From: Leptospira ilyithenensis
Lineage (GTDB): Bacteria; Spirochaetota; Leptospiria; Leptospirales; Leptospiraceae
Direction: 5' to 3'
DNA length: 64,000 bases
Assembly: GCF_004771005.1 (NCBI RefSeq)
Contig: NZ_RQHV01000036.1
Location: forward strand, 1 to 64,000
Part shown: positions 45,424-56,135 of the stretch, in pieces
Numbering within the stretch: the first letter of the stretch is position 1
Layout of the letters: each line of letters begins with the position of its first letter
The notes under the pieces: generated by a model
Told to the model about the DNA's origin: nothing
Databases searched by the model: none
Seen by the model: only the letters and a program-made list of their open reading frames with translations
Position numbers and translations under genes: made by a program

Positions 45424-45746
45424 AATGCAATTTGCAGTGATCGTCCGTCCGCTGCAACGTCCAGTGCAATCAGTGGAGAACAGATAAGTGCACCGACCAG
45501 AGCTCCTCCTCCCAGGTAAACCAAAGTTTCTGTAACAGCTGTTCCGCTGGTGGCCGCAATGGAAGCAGCTTGGCCCGAGCGGGTTTGTACTGATTCTTTG
45601 GATTGTTCCAGAAATACGACTTCAGCCAGATCTTTCCTGGACTCTTCGCACATTCCCAAATAATGGTAATCTCTGATTTCGTCTTTGGACCCGAAACAAT
45701 TGCATAGGGAAAATAGGAAGACTGACAGGTAAAAACGACAGAGCAT
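45414..45746 (-). CDS. small lipoprotein or exported protein
   Basis: The 110-residue protein has a hydrophobic N-terminus with a possible lipobox (LFSLC, Cys15) and a Gly/Ala-rich hydrophobic stretch at about 77-98 (TLVYLGGGALVGALICSPLIAL) that resembles a glycine-zipper membrane segment. No family is recognised. It runs opposite to the nuo operon. Its 3' end overlaps the next gene, see that entry. Confidence 0.55.
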   Translation of the reverse strand: MLCRFYLSVFLFSLCNCFGSKDEIRDYHYLGMCEESRKDLAEVVFLEQSKESVQTRSGQAASIAATSGTAVTETLVYLGGGALVGALICSPLIALDVAADGRSLQIAFWK

Positions 45747-45840
45747 AGGAAATCAAACTGTTTGATTGAAGTTGAAAAATCAACTGCAATCGGATTTTGT
45801 TTTTGAAAGAAACAAAACCTCTTGAGGACAAGGTGGATTT

Positions 45841-45861
45841 AATTGAGAGCGATTCTCAATT
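45841..45861. promoter_or_regulatory. Fur-box-like palindrome upstream of the nuo operon
   Basis: AATTGAGA at 45841-45848 and TCTCAATT at 45854-45861 are perfect inverted arms around a five-base centre. The inner 15 bases, TGAGAGCGATTCTCA, match the 7-1-7 Fur-family pattern TGAGAATNATTCTCA except for two central bases. It lies about 110 bases before nuoA and 95 bases before the divergent small lipoprotein gene. Binding by a Fur/PerR-type protein is inferred. Confidence 0.5.
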
Positions 45862-45968
45862 GGTTGACCTGTCGGTCATTTTGTACGGATTTCCTAAGAC
45901 AAGTTGCAAATTTTCATGATTTCCTTCCTATAAAGAATCTAGCCTTGACAATAGGGCTATTGAATGAG

Positions 45969-46358
45969 ATGATTCTATCAATGGGTTTAGCTCCAGATAG
46001 TTTCGCACCTATCCTTATCCAGCTTGCATTGGGAATCGGATTTTCCGCAGTCATCCTATCGCTTGCTTTCCTTCTCAATCCCAAAAAAAAGTCGAAACCT
46101 GCAGATACTTTCGAGTGCGGAGTGACTTATTACGGGGACGCACGCGGCCTTTTCAATATCAAATTTTATTTGGTCGCCGTCTTATTCATATTATTCGATA
46201 TCGAGGCAGTATTTCTTTATCCTTGGGCCGTAAACCTTTTGAATTTCAAGAATGCCGGCCTAGGCGGATTCTTTCTGATTGAAATGTTTTTTTTCTTACT
46301 CATACTTGTAGTAGGTCTGTATTATATCTGGAAAAAGGGGGCATTGGAATGGGACTAA
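45969..46358 (+). CDS. nuoA: NADH-quinone oxidoreductase subunit A
   Basis: NuoA is a small membrane subunit of complex I. The protein has three membrane helices and the family motif [46 protein letters not shown]. Starting at ATG 45969 gives 129 residues. ATG 45981 (125 residues) is equally possible, and the much longer open frame to 45843 is not family-like. It overlaps nuoB by ten bases and heads a twelve-gene operon. Confidence 0.92.
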   Translation: MILSMGLAPDSFAPILIQLALGIGFSAVILSLAFLLNPKKKSKPADTFECGVTYYGDARGLFNIKFYLVAVLFILFDIEAVFLYPWAVNLLNFKNAGLGGFFLIEMFFFLLILVVGLYYIWKKGALEWD

Positions 46359-46909
46359 CAGATGTTTTAAGCAAACCCGGTGAAATGTTCGGAGATATGT
46401 TCCAAGTTGCCACATTGGAAGATGTGGTTCAATGGGGACAAAGTTACTCCCTTTGGCCTTATCCTTTTGCTACCGCATGTTGCGGTATCGAATATATGGG
46501 TACGATGTGTGCGGATTATGATATGGCGCGTTTCGGCGCCGAACGTCCTTCCTTTTCTCCCAGACAAGCTGATATGATTTTGGTTTTGGGAACTATTACT
46601 TATAAAATGGCTCCCGTGCTTCGTCAGATTTACGATCAGTTGTCCGAACCGAAATTTGTGATCTCTGTGGGAGCTTGTGCTTCTTCCGGGGGAATGTTCG
46701 ACACCTATGGAGTGTTACAGGGTGTGGATCGGATCCTTCCCGTAGATGTATATGTCCCGGGTTGTCCTCCCCGTCCGGAAGCGATTCTGGATGCGCTTGT
46801 GAAATTGCAGGAAAAAGTAAGGTCGCAAGGTTTGGAAGCGAGACGTCAGGAAATCATGAAAAAGATCCAAGAGATCAACGAAAAAAACAAACCTCTTGTT
46901 GTTGCATGA
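46349..46909 (+). CDS. nuoB: NADH-quinone oxidoreductase subunit B
   Basis: NuoB holds the terminal [4Fe-4S] cluster N2 that reduces quinone. The 186-residue protein shows the ligands in [21 protein letters not shown] and [11 protein letters not shown], and the MARFGAERP stretch. Its stop overlaps the nuoC start (ATGA). N2 normally receives electrons from NuoI, which is not encoded in this operon. Confidence 0.97.
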   Translation: MGLTDVLSKPGEMFGDMFQVATLEDVVQWGQSYSLWPYPFATACCGIEYMGTMCADYDMARFGAERPSFSPRQADMILVLGTITYKMAPVLRQIYDQLSEPKFVISVGACASSGGMFDTYGVLQGVDRILPVDVYVPGCPPRPEAILDALVKLQEKVRSQGLEARRQEIMKKIQEINEKNKPLVVA

Positions 46910-47427
46910 AAGAATCCATTCAGGCTTATTTAGAATCCGATTTTTCGAACTTCCTTCTAACCGGACGTGACATAAACACCAACCTTCCTTACTTTTGTAT
47001 CAAACCGGAGGGAATTGTCCCCGTAGCAAAAGCGCTGAAGGAACATCCTGAATTTCGGTTTCAATTTTTAAATGACCTAACGGCTGTTGATTGGCTCGGA
47101 AAACGCGAAACACGATTTGAAATCGTATATTTGCTTCGTTCTCCCAAAAACAAACATTTTCGAATTCAACTTCGCGCTCCCGTGGAAGAAGGGGAATCCG
47201 TTCCTAGCTTAGTGGAAGTTTTTGTAGGTGCTAACTGGCCCGAGAGAGAAGTATTCGATTTGTTCGGAATTCCTTTTGCAAATCATCCCAGAATGGAAAG
47301 GATACTTATGCCTGATAATTTTATAGGACATCCTTTACGTAAGGATTATCCTTTGGAAGGTCCCGGACAGGATTATCTGATTGAAGATCTTCTTACCATT
47401 CATACGAACGAGGATATTAGCCAATAG
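46906..47427 (+). CDS. nuoC: NADH-quinone oxidoreductase subunit C
   Basis: The ATG at 46906 overlaps the nuoB stop and gives 173 residues, the size of a separate (unfused) NuoC. Family motifs are [41 protein letters not shown] and [21 protein letters not shown]. It is a peripheral arm subunit that holds NuoD. A longer in-frame start at 46675 lies inside nuoB and is rejected. Confidence 0.95.
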   Translation: MKESIQAYLESDFSNFLLTGRDINTNLPYFCIKPEGIVPVAKALKEHPEFRFQFLNDLTAVDWLGKRETRFEIVYLLRSPKNKHFRIQLRAPVEEGESVPSLVEVFVGANWPEREVFDLFGIPFANHPRMERILMPDNFIGHPLRKDYPLEGPGQDYLIEDLLTIHTNEDISQ

Positions 47428-47438
47428 GCGGAAATCTT

Positions 47439-48659
47439 ATGGTAATGTACGAAAAAACCGCAGAATATTTCGGTCAGAAATACAAAGACCTTCCCGAAGG
47501 CCATTTGCTTGTCAACTTGGGTCCTTCTCATCCTGCCACCCACGGGATTTTACAAAACGTCATTCAGATTGACGGGGAAAGAGTGGTGGAAGCGGAGTCT
47601 GTCATCGGTTATGTGCACCGTTGTTTTGAAAAGCTGGGAGAAAGATACGATTACAACCAGTTTCTGGTTTGTACGGACAGGATGAATTATGTTTCCACTC
47701 CTTTGAACAACATAGGATGGATTCTCACTGTCGAAAAGATGATGCAGATCGATGTTCCCGAAAGAGTAACTTATGTAAGAATGATTATTTCCGAGCTATC
47801 CCGTTTGATGGATCATATCATCTGCAACGGAGTGATGGGGGTGGACTTGGGAGCTTTTTCCGGCTTCCTTCATTTGTTTCACCATAGGGAAAATATCTAT
47901 CAGATTTTAGAAAAACTAACAGGTGCTCGCCTTACAACCACTTTTTGCCGAGTAGGGGGTATGGAAAGGGATATTTATCCCGATTTTCAAAAAGAAATCA
48001 AAATCGTTACCAAGGGCATCAAACCTGCATTAGACGAATTTGAAGAGCTTCTCATTCGAAATAAAATTTTCAACGAAAGAACTGCCGGGATCGGAGGGAT
48101 TTCTGCAGAAGATGCGATTGCCTACGGATTTTCCGGACCCAATCTGCGTGCCGCAGGTGTACCTTGGGACGTTAGAAAAGACACTCCTTATATGTTGTAT
48201 GATAAGGTGGATTTTGATGTTCCGGTGGGCGAAGACGGATCCGCATTGCACCGAACTTTGGTTCGGATGGAAGAGATGAGACAGTGCATTCGGATCATCG
48301 AACAATTAATAGACGGAATTCCAGAAGGTCCTTATCATGCGGATCTTCCTCATACATTTATTCCTCCCAAAGACAAAGTGTACAATAACATGGAAGAATT
48401 GATTTATCATTTCAAAATCATTATGCACGGAATCAAAGTTCCTCCCGGTGAATACTACCATGCCACGGAAGCCGCCAATGGAGAGTTAGGTTTTTATGTG
48501 GTCTCGGAAGGAGAAAAAACTCCTTGGAGAGTCCATGTTCGCAGGCCGTGTTTTTGGTATTATCAGGCATTCCCTCAAATGGTAAAAGGGGGATTACTTG
48601 CAGATACGATTGCAACTATGAGTTCTTTGAATGTAATTGCAGGGGAGCTTGATTGTTAA
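47439..48659 (+). CDS. nuoD: NADH-quinone oxidoreductase subunit D
   Basis: The 406-residue NuoD forms the quinone pocket with NuoB. It opens with [25 protein letters not shown], including the quinone-contacting His, and has [29 protein letters not shown], and the C-terminal [18 protein letters not shown]. The last stretch keeps the Asp/Cys region inherited from NiFe hydrogenases. Its TAA overlaps the nuoE ATG by one base. Confidence 0.97.
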   Translation: MVMYEKTAEYFGQKYKDLPEGHLLVNLGPSHPATHGILQNVIQIDGERVVEAESVIGYVHRCFEKLGERYDYNQFLVCTDRMNYVSTPLNNIGWILTVEKMMQIDVPERVTYVRMIISELSRLMDHIICNGVMGVDLGAFSGFLHLFHHRENIYQILEKLTGARLTTTFCRVGGMERDIYPDFQKEIKIVTKGIKPALDEFEELLIRNKIFNERTAGIGGISAEDAIAYGFSGPNLRAAGVPWDVRKDTPYMLYDKVDFDVPVGEDGSALHRTLVRMEEMRQCIRIIEQLIDGIPEGPYHADLPHTFIPPKDKVYNNMEELIYHFKIIMHGIKVPPGEYYHATEAANGELGFYVVSEGEKTPWRVHVRRPCFWYYQAFPQMVKGGLLADTIATMSSLNVIAGELDC

Positions 48660-49147
48660 TGGCATATCAATTTTCCCCCGAATCGGAAACCAGATTTCAA
48701 AAACTGATTCCTCAATTTCCCAACAAACGTTCTCTTATCCTGCCTTGTTTGTTTCTTTTGCAAAGAGATCAGGGGTTTGTGGATCATGACGGTATGCAAT
48801 ACATCGCCGATCGGATCGGCAATCCTGTTTCTCTCGCTCATGTGCATGGAGTTGCGACATTCTATACCATGTACAATAAAAAGCCGGTGGGCAAATTCCA
48901 TGTTCAGATTTGTGCGAATATCTCTTGTTATCTTGCGGGATCCGACTCGATTACGGAAAAGGTTTGCAAAAAACTGAATTTGGACAAAGGCCAAACATCT
49001 AAGGACAAATTGTTCACTGTGGACGAAGTCCAATGTTTGGGTGCTTGCGGTTTTGGGCCCGTGGCACAGATTAACGACCGTTATTATGAAAATCTTACAC
49101 CTGAAAAAATAGACCAAATATTGGAAGAGTTAGGACGGAAAGGTTAG
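48659..49147 (+). CDS. nuoE: NADH-quinone oxidoreductase subunit E
   Basis: The ATG at 48659 gives 162 residues with a thioredoxin-like [2Fe-2S] fold. Cluster N1a ligands are CANISC near residue 86 and CLGAC near 126. Together with NuoF it forms the NADH dehydrogenase module. nuoF begins one base after its stop. Confidence 0.96.
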   Translation: MAYQFSPESETRFQKLIPQFPNKRSLILPCLFLLQRDQGFVDHDGMQYIADRIGNPVSLAHVHGVATFYTMYNKKPVGKFHVQICANISCYLAGSDSITEKVCKKLNLDKGQTSKDKLFTVDEVQCLGACGFGPVAQINDRYYENLTPEKIDQILEELGRKG

Positions 49148-49148
49148 T

Positions 49149-50444
49149 ATGATCAGAAAACTATTAACAACACATATTGACCATCCGGAGTGCCATACTC
49201 TGAAACATTATCTTTCCGTGGGAGGATATGAATCTTCCAAGAAGGCTCTGAATTCACTTACCCCGGAACAGATTATAAATGATGTGAAAACATCCGGGCT
49301 CAGAGGAAGAGGCGGGGCAGGTTTTCCTACGGGAAACAAATGGAGTTTCATTCCGAAAACGGACAAACCCAAATATCTGATCTGCAATGCGGACGAAGGC
49401 GAACCCGGCACTTTCAAAGACAGACTGCTCATTGAAAAACTTCCTCATATGCTGATCGAAGGGATGGTCATCGCTGCAAAGGCAATCGACTGCCACCAAG
49501 GATATATTTATATCCGAGGTGAATTCAATAAAGGTATTGATGTTGTGGAAACAGCAGTGAACGAAGCTTATGCGGCAGGACTACTTGGGAAAAATATCCA
49601 AGGTTCGGGGCATGATTTCGAACTCGCCATTTATTCCGGTGCCGGTGCTTATATTTGCGGAGAAGAATCCGCGCTTATCAATTCCCTTGAGGGAAGGAGG
49701 GGTCATCCTAGACTCAAACCTCCTTTTCCTGCCGTATCGGGACTTTACTCTTGCCCTACTGTCGTGAACAACGTGGAAACATTTTGCAATGTTCCCCATA
49801 TCATTCGGATGACGGGAGAAGAATACAAAAAGATCGGAACCGAAAAATCTCCCGGTACTCGCTTATTTGCTGTTAGTGGGCATGTCAAAAAACCGGGCAT
49901 TTACGAAGTGGAAATGGGCACTCCCATGAAGGAGTTGATCTATGATATTTGCGGTGGGATGAAGAATGATAAAAATCTGAAAGCAGTGATTCCCGGTGGA
50001 TCTTCCGCTCCCATTTTAACTGCTGAGGAAGCAATGACCGCGACTATGGATTACGAATCCATTGCCAGCCTCAAGTCTATGCTTGGATCCGGTGCTGTGA
50101 TCATCATGTCGGAAGAAGCGGATCTGGTAGAGACGACTTACCGGTTGGCCGAATTCTATTCCCATGAATCTTGCGGACAATGTACTCCTTGCCGTGAAGG
50201 AACTCATTGGGTCAAAGATATATTGCACAAAATCAAAGTAGGGGAAGGGACGGAAAAGGATGTGGAATTGATTTATTCTCTCTCCCGTAATATGGAAGGC
50301 GGAACTACCATTTGCCCTCTTGCCGATGCTTGTGTGATGGCGGTCCGACCTACCATGCAAAAGTTCAAAGAAGAGTTTGCACGAAGACTACAACCGGTTG
50401 ATAAACCGACCGAACCCAAAAAAGAAGTAGCCAATGTTGGCTAA
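49149..50444 (+). CDS. nuoF: NADH-quinone oxidoreductase subunit F
   Basis: NuoF binds NADH, FMN and cluster N3. The 431-residue protein carries [19 protein letters not shown] (FMN/NADH site, near residue 53), [15 protein letters not shown], and the [4Fe-4S] motif [11 protein letters not shown] near 345 with a fourth Cys in TTICPLADA. In most bacteria nuoG follows. Here nuoH follows after 18 bases, so no NuoG is encoded in place. Confidence 0.97.
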   Translation: MIRKLLTTHIDHPECHTLKHYLSVGGYESSKKALNSLTPEQIINDVKTSGLRGRGGAGFPTGNKWSFIPKTDKPKYLICNADEGEPGTFKDRLLIEKLPHMLIEGMVIAAKAIDCHQGYIYIRGEFNKGIDVVETAVNEAYAAGLLGKNIQGSGHDFELAIYSGAGAYICGEESALINSLEGRRGHPRLKPPFPAVSGLYSCPTVVNNVETFCNVPHIIRMTGEEYKKIGTEKSPGTRLFAVSGHVKKPGIYEVEMGTPMKELIYDICGGMKNDKNLKAVIPGGSSAPILTAEEAMTATMDYESIASLKSMLGSGAVIIMSEEADLVETTYRLAEFYSHESCGQCTPCREGTHWVKDILHKIKVGEGTEKDVELIYSLSRNMEGGTTICPLADACVMAVRPTMQKFKEEFARRLQPVDKPTEPKKEVANVG

Positions 50445-50462
50445 AAAGGCAGTTTAGAAGCG

Positions 50463-51533
50463 ATGGAATGGGGTTTTATCATTGCCTGGGCGATCAAAAT
50501 TCTCGCCTTATTTGTAATTATTCTTACGGGTGTTGCCTATTATACACTCGCAGAACGTAAGTTCGCCGGATTTATCCAGGATAGACCCGGCCCGAATCGT
50601 GCAGGTCCGTTCGGACTATTTCAACCTCTGGCCGATGGAATCAAATTCATCAGCAAAGAAGAAATATTTCCCAAGAACGTATCCAAGGGTATGTATATAC
50701 TGGCACCTACTATTTCCATGACTTGCGCGATCATGGCTTGGGCGGTGATGCCGTTCGGAGGCACCATTCCCGCTCCCGCTTGGCTCACTCAGCTGACTGG
50801 CGTTAGTGTGATTGACTTGCAAGTTGCAAATCCCGATTCGGGGGTTTTGTATATGTTGGCTGTCTCGTCTCTCGCCGTTTATGGAATCATGATCGCCGGT
50901 TGGGCAAGCAATAATAAATATTCTCTACTCGGCGGAATACGTTCCACCGCTCAGATGATCAGCTATGAACTTCCTATGGGGCTATCCATCATTGTGGTAG
51001 TGATCATGTCCGGGTCTCTTCGTCTAACGGAGATTAGTGACGCGCAGAAGGATGTTTGGAATTTTTTCACTCCTCCCGGATTCGTTGCTTTTTTCATTTA
51101 TGTGACTGCCATGTTTGCCGAAACCAACAGGCTTCCTTTTGATTTGGCGGAAGCTGAATCCGAACTGGTTGTGGGTTTCCATACGGAATACGGGGCATTC
51201 AAATTCGCATTATTTTTTCTCGCCGAATATATGAATATGGTAACTATGTCCTGCCTTACCACCATACTTTTCTTTGGCGGATACAATGTTCCTTTCGGAA
51301 TAGGTAAGGGAACGGACTGGGCCGTGTGGATCGGACTTCTCTTTTTTATCGGAAAGGTTTTGTTCTTTGCATTTCTCTTTATCTGGGTTCGTTGGACTTT
51401 ACCGCGTTTTAGATACGACCAATTGATGCGGCTCGGTTGGAAAAAAATGATTCCTTGGGGATTGTTTGCAGTGATGTTTGCTTCCATTTATACTGTGTAT
51501 TGGAAAGAATCCTGGGTGAAACTATTTCTATGA
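50463..51533 (+). CDS. nuoH: NADH-quinone oxidoreductase subunit H
   Basis: NuoH is the membrane subunit joining the quinone site to the proton pumps. The 356-residue protein has about eight helices and the motifs [29 protein letters not shown] and [26 protein letters not shown]. Its stop overlaps the nuoJ start by four bases, so the position normally taken by nuoI is empty. Confidence 0.97.
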   Translation: MEWGFIIAWAIKILALFVIILTGVAYYTLAERKFAGFIQDRPGPNRAGPFGLFQPLADGIKFISKEEIFPKNVSKGMYILAPTISMTCAIMAWAVMPFGGTIPAPAWLTQLTGVSVIDLQVANPDSGVLYMLAVSSLAVYGIMIAGWASNNKYSLLGGIRSTAQMISYELPMGLSIIVVVIMSGSLRLTEISDAQKDVWNFFTPPGFVAFFIYVTAMFAETNRLPFDLAEAESELVVGFHTEYGAFKFALFFLAEYMNMVTMSCLTTILFFGGYNVPFGIGKGTDWAVWIGLLFFIGKVLFFAFLFIWVRWTLPRFRYDQLMRLGWKKMIPWGLFAVMFASIYTVYWKESWVKLFL

Positions 51534-52141
51534 TCGAAACATTCTCCATTGAACTGGCGTTTTTCTTTTTATTCGGAACCATTTGTATCGGAACTGCCAT
51601 CAGCGTGGTGTTTCAAAAAAATCCTGTGGTATCCGCAGTTTCCCTCGTATTTATGTTTTTTTCCCTGGCAGGGATTTACGGGATTATGGGCGCCTTATTT
51701 ATTGCCACCATGCAGGTATTAGTGTATGCAGGCGCAATTATGGTTCTAGTGGTATTTGTCCTTATGCTTCTTAGCCAAAGAGCGGAAAACTTATCCAAGT
51801 TTTTGGACAATCCTTTTCGCGTAGTAGCTCTATCTTTACTTGCTATCTTTTTCTTTTTTGGGCTTTATTCCGCGTTGAATACGGGAGTTCCTAACGCTTA
51901 TCAATCGGGCAAAGGTTATAAAATCACGGAATCAACTTCCGTATATCAATATCCGATCCAAGGCACAAGTTCCGTTTCCGCCAATGGAAATGCGGCTACA
52001 GTAGGAGCTGCAACCTATCTGGAATATGTGCTTCCTTTTGAATTGATTTCGATCTTACTACTTGTTGCGGTGATCGGTGCAGTGATTCTAGCCAAAAAGA
52101 AGTTAGGTGAAGGCACCGATGCCAAGGATGCGACTTTATGA
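51530..52141 (+). CDS. nuoJ: NADH-quinone oxidoreductase subunit J
   Basis: The ATG at 51530 overlaps the nuoH stop (ATGA) and gives 203 residues with five membrane helices. The family stretch [25 protein letters not shown] is clear. A polar loop of about 45 residues ([19 protein letters not shown]) separates helices 4 and 5, longer than in E. coli. It overlaps nuoK by four bases. Confidence 0.93.
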   Translation: MIETFSIELAFFFLFGTICIGTAISVVFQKNPVVSAVSLVFMFFSLAGIYGIMGALFIATMQVLVYAGAIMVLVVFVLMLLSQRAENLSKFLDNPFRVVALSLLAIFFFFGLYSALNTGVPNAYQSGKGYKITESTSVYQYPIQGTSSVSANGNAATVGAATYLEYVLPFELISILLLVAVIGAVILAKKKLGEGTDAKDATL

Positions 52142-52458
52142 ATCCGTTGATTTCCGGTATTCCCGTTCCTTTTTTTCTAGGACTTGCAGGGATTTTGTTT
52201 TCCATCGGAGTTTTGGGAGTGCTCATTCGCCGCAATGCAGTCGTGATTTTTATGTCGGTCGAATTGATACTCAATTCGGTAAACTTGGTATTTGTTACCT
52301 TTTCCAAATCCTTATCCAATATTTCAGGTGAGGTGGTTGTATTCTTTGTAATGGCAATTGCGGCGGCGGAAGCTGCTGTGGGACTAGCGCTTGTGATTGC
52401 AATCTTTCGTCAGAAAAAATCAGCCAATGTGGATGAACTCCAAGAGATGAAGTGGTAA
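52138..52458 (+). CDS. nuoK: NADH-quinone oxidoreductase subunit K
   Basis: The 106-residue protein has three helices and the conserved [17 protein letters not shown] and [19 protein letters not shown], including the two membrane Glu residues used in proton transfer. It starts with an ATGA overlap with nuoJ, and nuoL follows after four bases. Confidence 0.95.
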   Translation: MNPLISGIPVPFFLGLAGILFSIGVLGVLIRRNAVVIFMSVELILNSVNLVFVTFSKSLSNISGEVVVFFVMAIAAAEAAVGLALVIAIFRQKKSANVDELQEMKW

Positions 52459-52462
52459 ACAG

Positions 52463-54394
52463 ATGTTAGATTTATTCCCTTTAGTCGTTTTATTCCCTTT
52501 GCTTGGTTTTTTACACAATGCTTTGCTTCGCAATAAAGTTCCTCACAGATTTGCGGGGATCGTTGCAACGTTCGCCGTATTTTTATCCTTTTTGGTCACG
52601 CTTGTTTCTTTTTATCAGTTCCGTCCCATGGAAAGAACCGCTCCCCACCTAATTCATGTTTTTTCCTGGATACACGTGGGCAATTTTCAGGCGGATGTAG
52701 GGTATCAGGTAGATCAACTTTCTCTTTACATGACTTTGATCATTACCGGGATAGGGACTTTGATTCATCTTTATTCCATGGGTTACATGAAAGGTGATCA
52801 TGGATACAACCGCTTTTTTGCTTACTTGAATTTATTTATTTTTTCCATGTTGAATTTGGTTTTATCTGACAATCTTGTTCTGACTTTTTTGGGATGGGAA
52901 GGAGTAGGGCTTTGTTCTTATCTGCTTATCGGGTTCGAATTTGAAAAAAGTTCGGCTGCCGCTGCAGGAATGAAAGCGTTCATTTTGAACCGGATCGGGG
53001 ATGTGGGTTTTATCCTGGGCACGGGATTTCTTTTTTGGATTGTAGGTAGCGTTCGTTATGCGGACTTGCAAGCAACGATTCCCGGACTGCCCGGATTTGT
53101 GAATTATGCCAATCTCATAGCTTTGTTTTTCTTTATTGCCGCAATGGGGAAATCGGCACAAGTTCCTCTTTACGTCTGGCTTCCCGATGCGATGGCGGGT
53201 CCGACTCCAGTATCCGCTCTCATTCACGCGGCAACAATGGTGACTGCGGGAATTTTTCTCATCGCAAGATTGAATTTTGTATTTTTAATCGCGCCCGAGA
53301 CTTCGTTTTTTATCGCATGCATCGGTGCTTTTACCGCCTTATTTGCTGCGACAATCGGTGTTTTACAAAATGATATCAAAAAGATTTTGGCTTATTCCAC
53401 CGTATCCCAGTTAGGCTTTATGTTCCTTGCTATGGGTGTGGGAAGTTATGTGGCAGGACTTTTTCATTTGATGACTCATGCTTTTTTCAAGGCATTGTTA
53501 TTTCTCGGAGCAGGTTCCGTGATTCATGCTCTCCATCATGAACAAAACATTCGTAAGATGGGCGGTCTTTTTTCCAAAATCAAAATCACCAGTTGGACTT
53601 TTCTTGTGGGAACCGTTGCCATTGCCGGTCTTCCTCCTTTTTCCGGATTCTTTTCCAAAGATTTGATTTTGGAAAAAGCATACGTATATCCGGTATACGG
53701 ACCGATCCTCTGGACATTCGGAGTGGTTGCCGCGTTTTTTACCGCATTCTATATGTTCCGACTTGTATTTGTTGTGTTCTTTGGAAAAGACAATACGCAA
53801 GCTCATGGTAAAACCATTCATGAATCTCCCGGCACAATGACTTTTCCTCTTGTTGTTTTGGCAATAGGAGCGATCGTCACGGGTTTTTTACAAACTCCTC
53901 ATTTCTTTTTAAACATTCACAAACTGGAATCCTATTTTGAACCGGTTCTGAAATACGGAAAGGAACTTGCTATTGTTAATCAAACGACCATTAAGGGAGC
54001 GGAACTCAGTCCGCAAGTCGAAATGGGTCTCGCTTTATTTTCAGTGTCCGTTGCTTTGGTTGGGATTATTTTTTCCTATCTCTTGTTTCAGTGGCAAAAA
54101 TCGGAAATCTTGGAAGAACATACCGGTTTTAGAAAGATCCTTTTTCATAAATACTACATTGATGAAATTTATGATTTTATCATAGTGAAACCGTTTTTGT
54201 TTTTTTCCAATGGAATCGGTTATTTTTTCGATCGTGTTATCATAGATCGTTTTTTTGTTACCTTCGGGTTTAGTCTGGCTTGGTTTGGCGGTGCGCTCAG
54301 GCGTGTCCAAACCGGGCTTGTAGGTGACTATGCACTTTACATCGTGCTCGGTTCCTTTTGTATCATTCTATATCTTTTGGCGAAGGGAGTGTAA
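52463..54394 (+). CDS. nuoL: NADH-quinone oxidoreductase subunit L
   Basis: NuoL is the distal antiporter-like proton-pumping subunit with the long lateral helix. The 643-residue protein has about sixteen helices. Motifs include LVLTFLGWEGVGLCSYLLIGF, AMGKSAQVPLYVWLPDAMAGPTPVSALIHAATMVTAG and LAYSTVSQLGFMFLAMG. Its C-terminal region includes the polar KYYIDEIYDFIIVKP segment typical of NuoL. Confidence 0.96.
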   Translation: MLDLFPLVVLFPLLGFLHNALLRNKVPHRFAGIVATFAVFLSFLVTLVSFYQFRPMERTAPHLIHVFSWIHVGNFQADVGYQVDQLSLYMTLIITGIGTLIHLYSMGYMKGDHGYNRFFAYLNLFIFSMLNLVLSDNLVLTFLGWEGVGLCSYLLIGFEFEKSSAAAAGMKAFILNRIGDVGFILGTGFLFWIVGSVRYADLQATIPGLPGFVNYANLIALFFFIAAMGKSAQVPLYVWLPDAMAGPTPVSALIHAATMVTAGIFLIARLNFVFLIAPETSFFIACIGAFTALFAATIGVLQNDIKKILAYSTVSQLGFMFLAMGVGSYVAGLFHLMTHAFFKALLFLGAGSVIHALHHEQNIRKMGGLFSKIKITSWTFLVGTVAIAGLPPFSGFFSKDLILEKAYVYPVYGPILWTFGVVAAFFTAFYMFRLVFVVFFGKDNTQAHGKTIHESPGTMTFPLVVLAIGAIVTGFLQTPHFFLNIHKLESYFEPVLKYGKELAIVNQTTIKGAELSPQVEMGLALFSVSVALVGIIFSYLLFQWQKSEILEEHTGFRKILFHKYYIDEIYDFIIVKPFLFFSNGIGYFFDRVIIDRFFVTFGFSLAWFGGALRRVQTGLVGDYALYIVLGSFCIILYLLAKGV

Positions 54395-54400
54395 AACCGG

Positions 54401-56134
54401 ATGCCTGATCAAATTCTTTCCATCATTATCGCCATTCCGATCATCGCTTCTCTTCTGATTGTGGTTCAAACCAGAATCGGGACTGTTCGGATTATATCCG
54501 CTATCTCTTCCGCATTCACTGCTCTTTTATCTTTCGTTTTGTTTTTTTTCTTTGATGCATCCAACAGCGGCCTCCAATTTGTACATTGGATTCCGGACTG
54601 GATCGTATCCGGAAGGTTGAGCATTGATTACCACGTCGGCCTTGACGGAGTAGCTCTCTTGTTATTTGCTCTGACAGCATTTTTGTTTTTTATTTCAAGT
54701 ATTGCTTCCTGGTCGAACATCCCGATAAAGATCAAAGAATTTCATATCTGTTTGCTTGTATTGGAAAGCGCAGTACTCGGAGTATTTGCCGCAGGAAATC
54801 TGGTTTTATATTATGTATTTTGGGAATTGATGGTTCTTCCTATGGTCATGATGATCGGAATTTGGGGCGGGGAAAACAGAACCAAAGCCGCCATTAAGTA
54901 TTTTCTATTCTCTATGGCAGGTTCCTTGTTTATGTTAGGCGGGATTCTTACCTTGTATTTCAAAACGGGCAAAACCTCCATTGAATCCCTATCTACGATG
55001 GATCTGACTATTTTTTCACAAAGCATGCAATGGTTTTTATTTTTCACATTTGCGATGGCTTTCTCCATTAAAATTCCGCTGTTTCCTTTTCATACATGGA
55101 TGCCGGATGTTCATACCCAGGCACCTACTGTCGGTTCGGTGGACCTTGCGGGAGTTCTGCTTAAGATAGGTGCTTACGGATTTATACGTTTTTGCATTCC
55201 TTTTTTTCCTGGGATCAGTTTGGAGTCAAAAGACCTATTCCAGGCGCTCGCTGTGATAGGAATTATCTACGGGGCAATGGCAGCACTCGTCCAAACGGAT
55301 ATCAAGCGGATCATTGCCTATAGTTCCCTTTCCCATTTGGGTTATTGTATGCTCGGACTTTTTTCTTTTACGGAAGAGGGTGCCGTGGGCGGGATGTTGC
55401 AAATGATATCCCATGGGATATCCACGGGGATGCTTTTCCTGATGATCGGAATGATCTACGAAAGAGCACATACCCGCGATATATCCGAGTTTGGCGGACT
55501 TGCCAAACAAATGCCTATGTATTCCATTTTCTTTTTACTTGCGGTTCTGTCTTCCGTCGGGCTTCCGGGAACGAATGGATTCATAGGAGAATTTTTAATC
55601 CTTGTTGGAAGTTTAAAAGCCAATTATCTGTTTGGCGGGATTGCCGCAATCGGAGTTGTGCTTGGAGCATTGTATCTGCTTTGGTTTGTAAAACGGTTCT
55701 TATTCGGAACCAGTAAGACCATTCAGGCAAAACCTTATAAAGATCTTTCATTCAGAGAAGTCGCCATCCTTTCTCCTCTTGTGATTTTGATTTTTTGGAT
55801 CGGAATCTATCCCGCTCCTTTTCTCGATATTTTAAAACCTTCCGCACGTGTTTATCTTAACTCCGCTTCGGTAAAAGCGATTCAAGAAAGAACAAATCCT
55901 GTCCGCGATTTTGCAAATCAACCGATTGGAAAAGTTTTTATAGACTATGTTGCATTAGGTGCTCCTCTTTTATCCTTCGAAGAAAGATTGGGGAAATATG
56001 TTTCCAAACATACGATTCTTCCTTTGAACGGAGTCGAAGCCAAACCGATAGAAACAGAAGAAAAATGGGAAGGAATGGAACAGAAAATTGAATCGGATTT
56101 TCCGATAGAATCTCTTCCGGAAGGGCAGAAATAA
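54401..56134 (+). CDS. nuoM: NADH-quinone oxidoreductase subunit M
   Basis: The 577-residue antiporter-like subunit has the NuoM motifs YYVFWELMVLPMVMMIGIWGG, IPLFPFHTWMPDVHTQAPTVGSV and IIAYSSLSHLGYCMLGLF. Its C-terminal 80 residues are a hydrophilic extension (ending near MEQKIESDFPIESLPEGQK) not usual for NuoM, which is normally about 500 residues. nuoN starts one base after its stop. Confidence 0.96.
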   Translation: MPDQILSIIIAIPIIASLLIVVQTRIGTVRIISAISSAFTALLSFVLFFFFDASNSGLQFVHWIPDWIVSGRLSIDYHVGLDGVALLLFALTAFLFFISSIASWSNIPIKIKEFHICLLVLESAVLGVFAAGNLVLYYVFWELMVLPMVMMIGIWGGENRTKAAIKYFLFSMAGSLFMLGGILTLYFKTGKTSIESLSTMDLTIFSQSMQWFLFFTFAMAFSIKIPLFPFHTWMPDVHTQAPTVGSVDLAGVLLKIGAYGFIRFCIPFFPGISLESKDLFQALAVIGIIYGAMAALVQTDIKRIIAYSSLSHLGYCMLGLFSFTEEGAVGGMLQMISHGISTGMLFLMIGMIYERAHTRDISEFGGLAKQMPMYSIFFLLAVLSSVGLPGTNGFIGEFLILVGSLKANYLFGGIAAIGVVLGALYLLWFVKRFLFGTSKTIQAKPYKDLSFREVAILSPLVILIFWIGIYPAPFLDILKPSARVYLNSASVKAIQERTNPVRDFANQPIGKVFIDYVALGAPLLSFEERLGKYVSKHTILPLNGVEAKPIETEEKWEGMEQKIESDFPIESLPEGQK

Positions 56135-56135
56135 T

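Noticed and set aside
46675..46905. longer N-terminus for nuoC
   Set aside because: The extension lies inside nuoB in another frame. The ATG at 46906 overlaps the nuoB stop and gives the family length.
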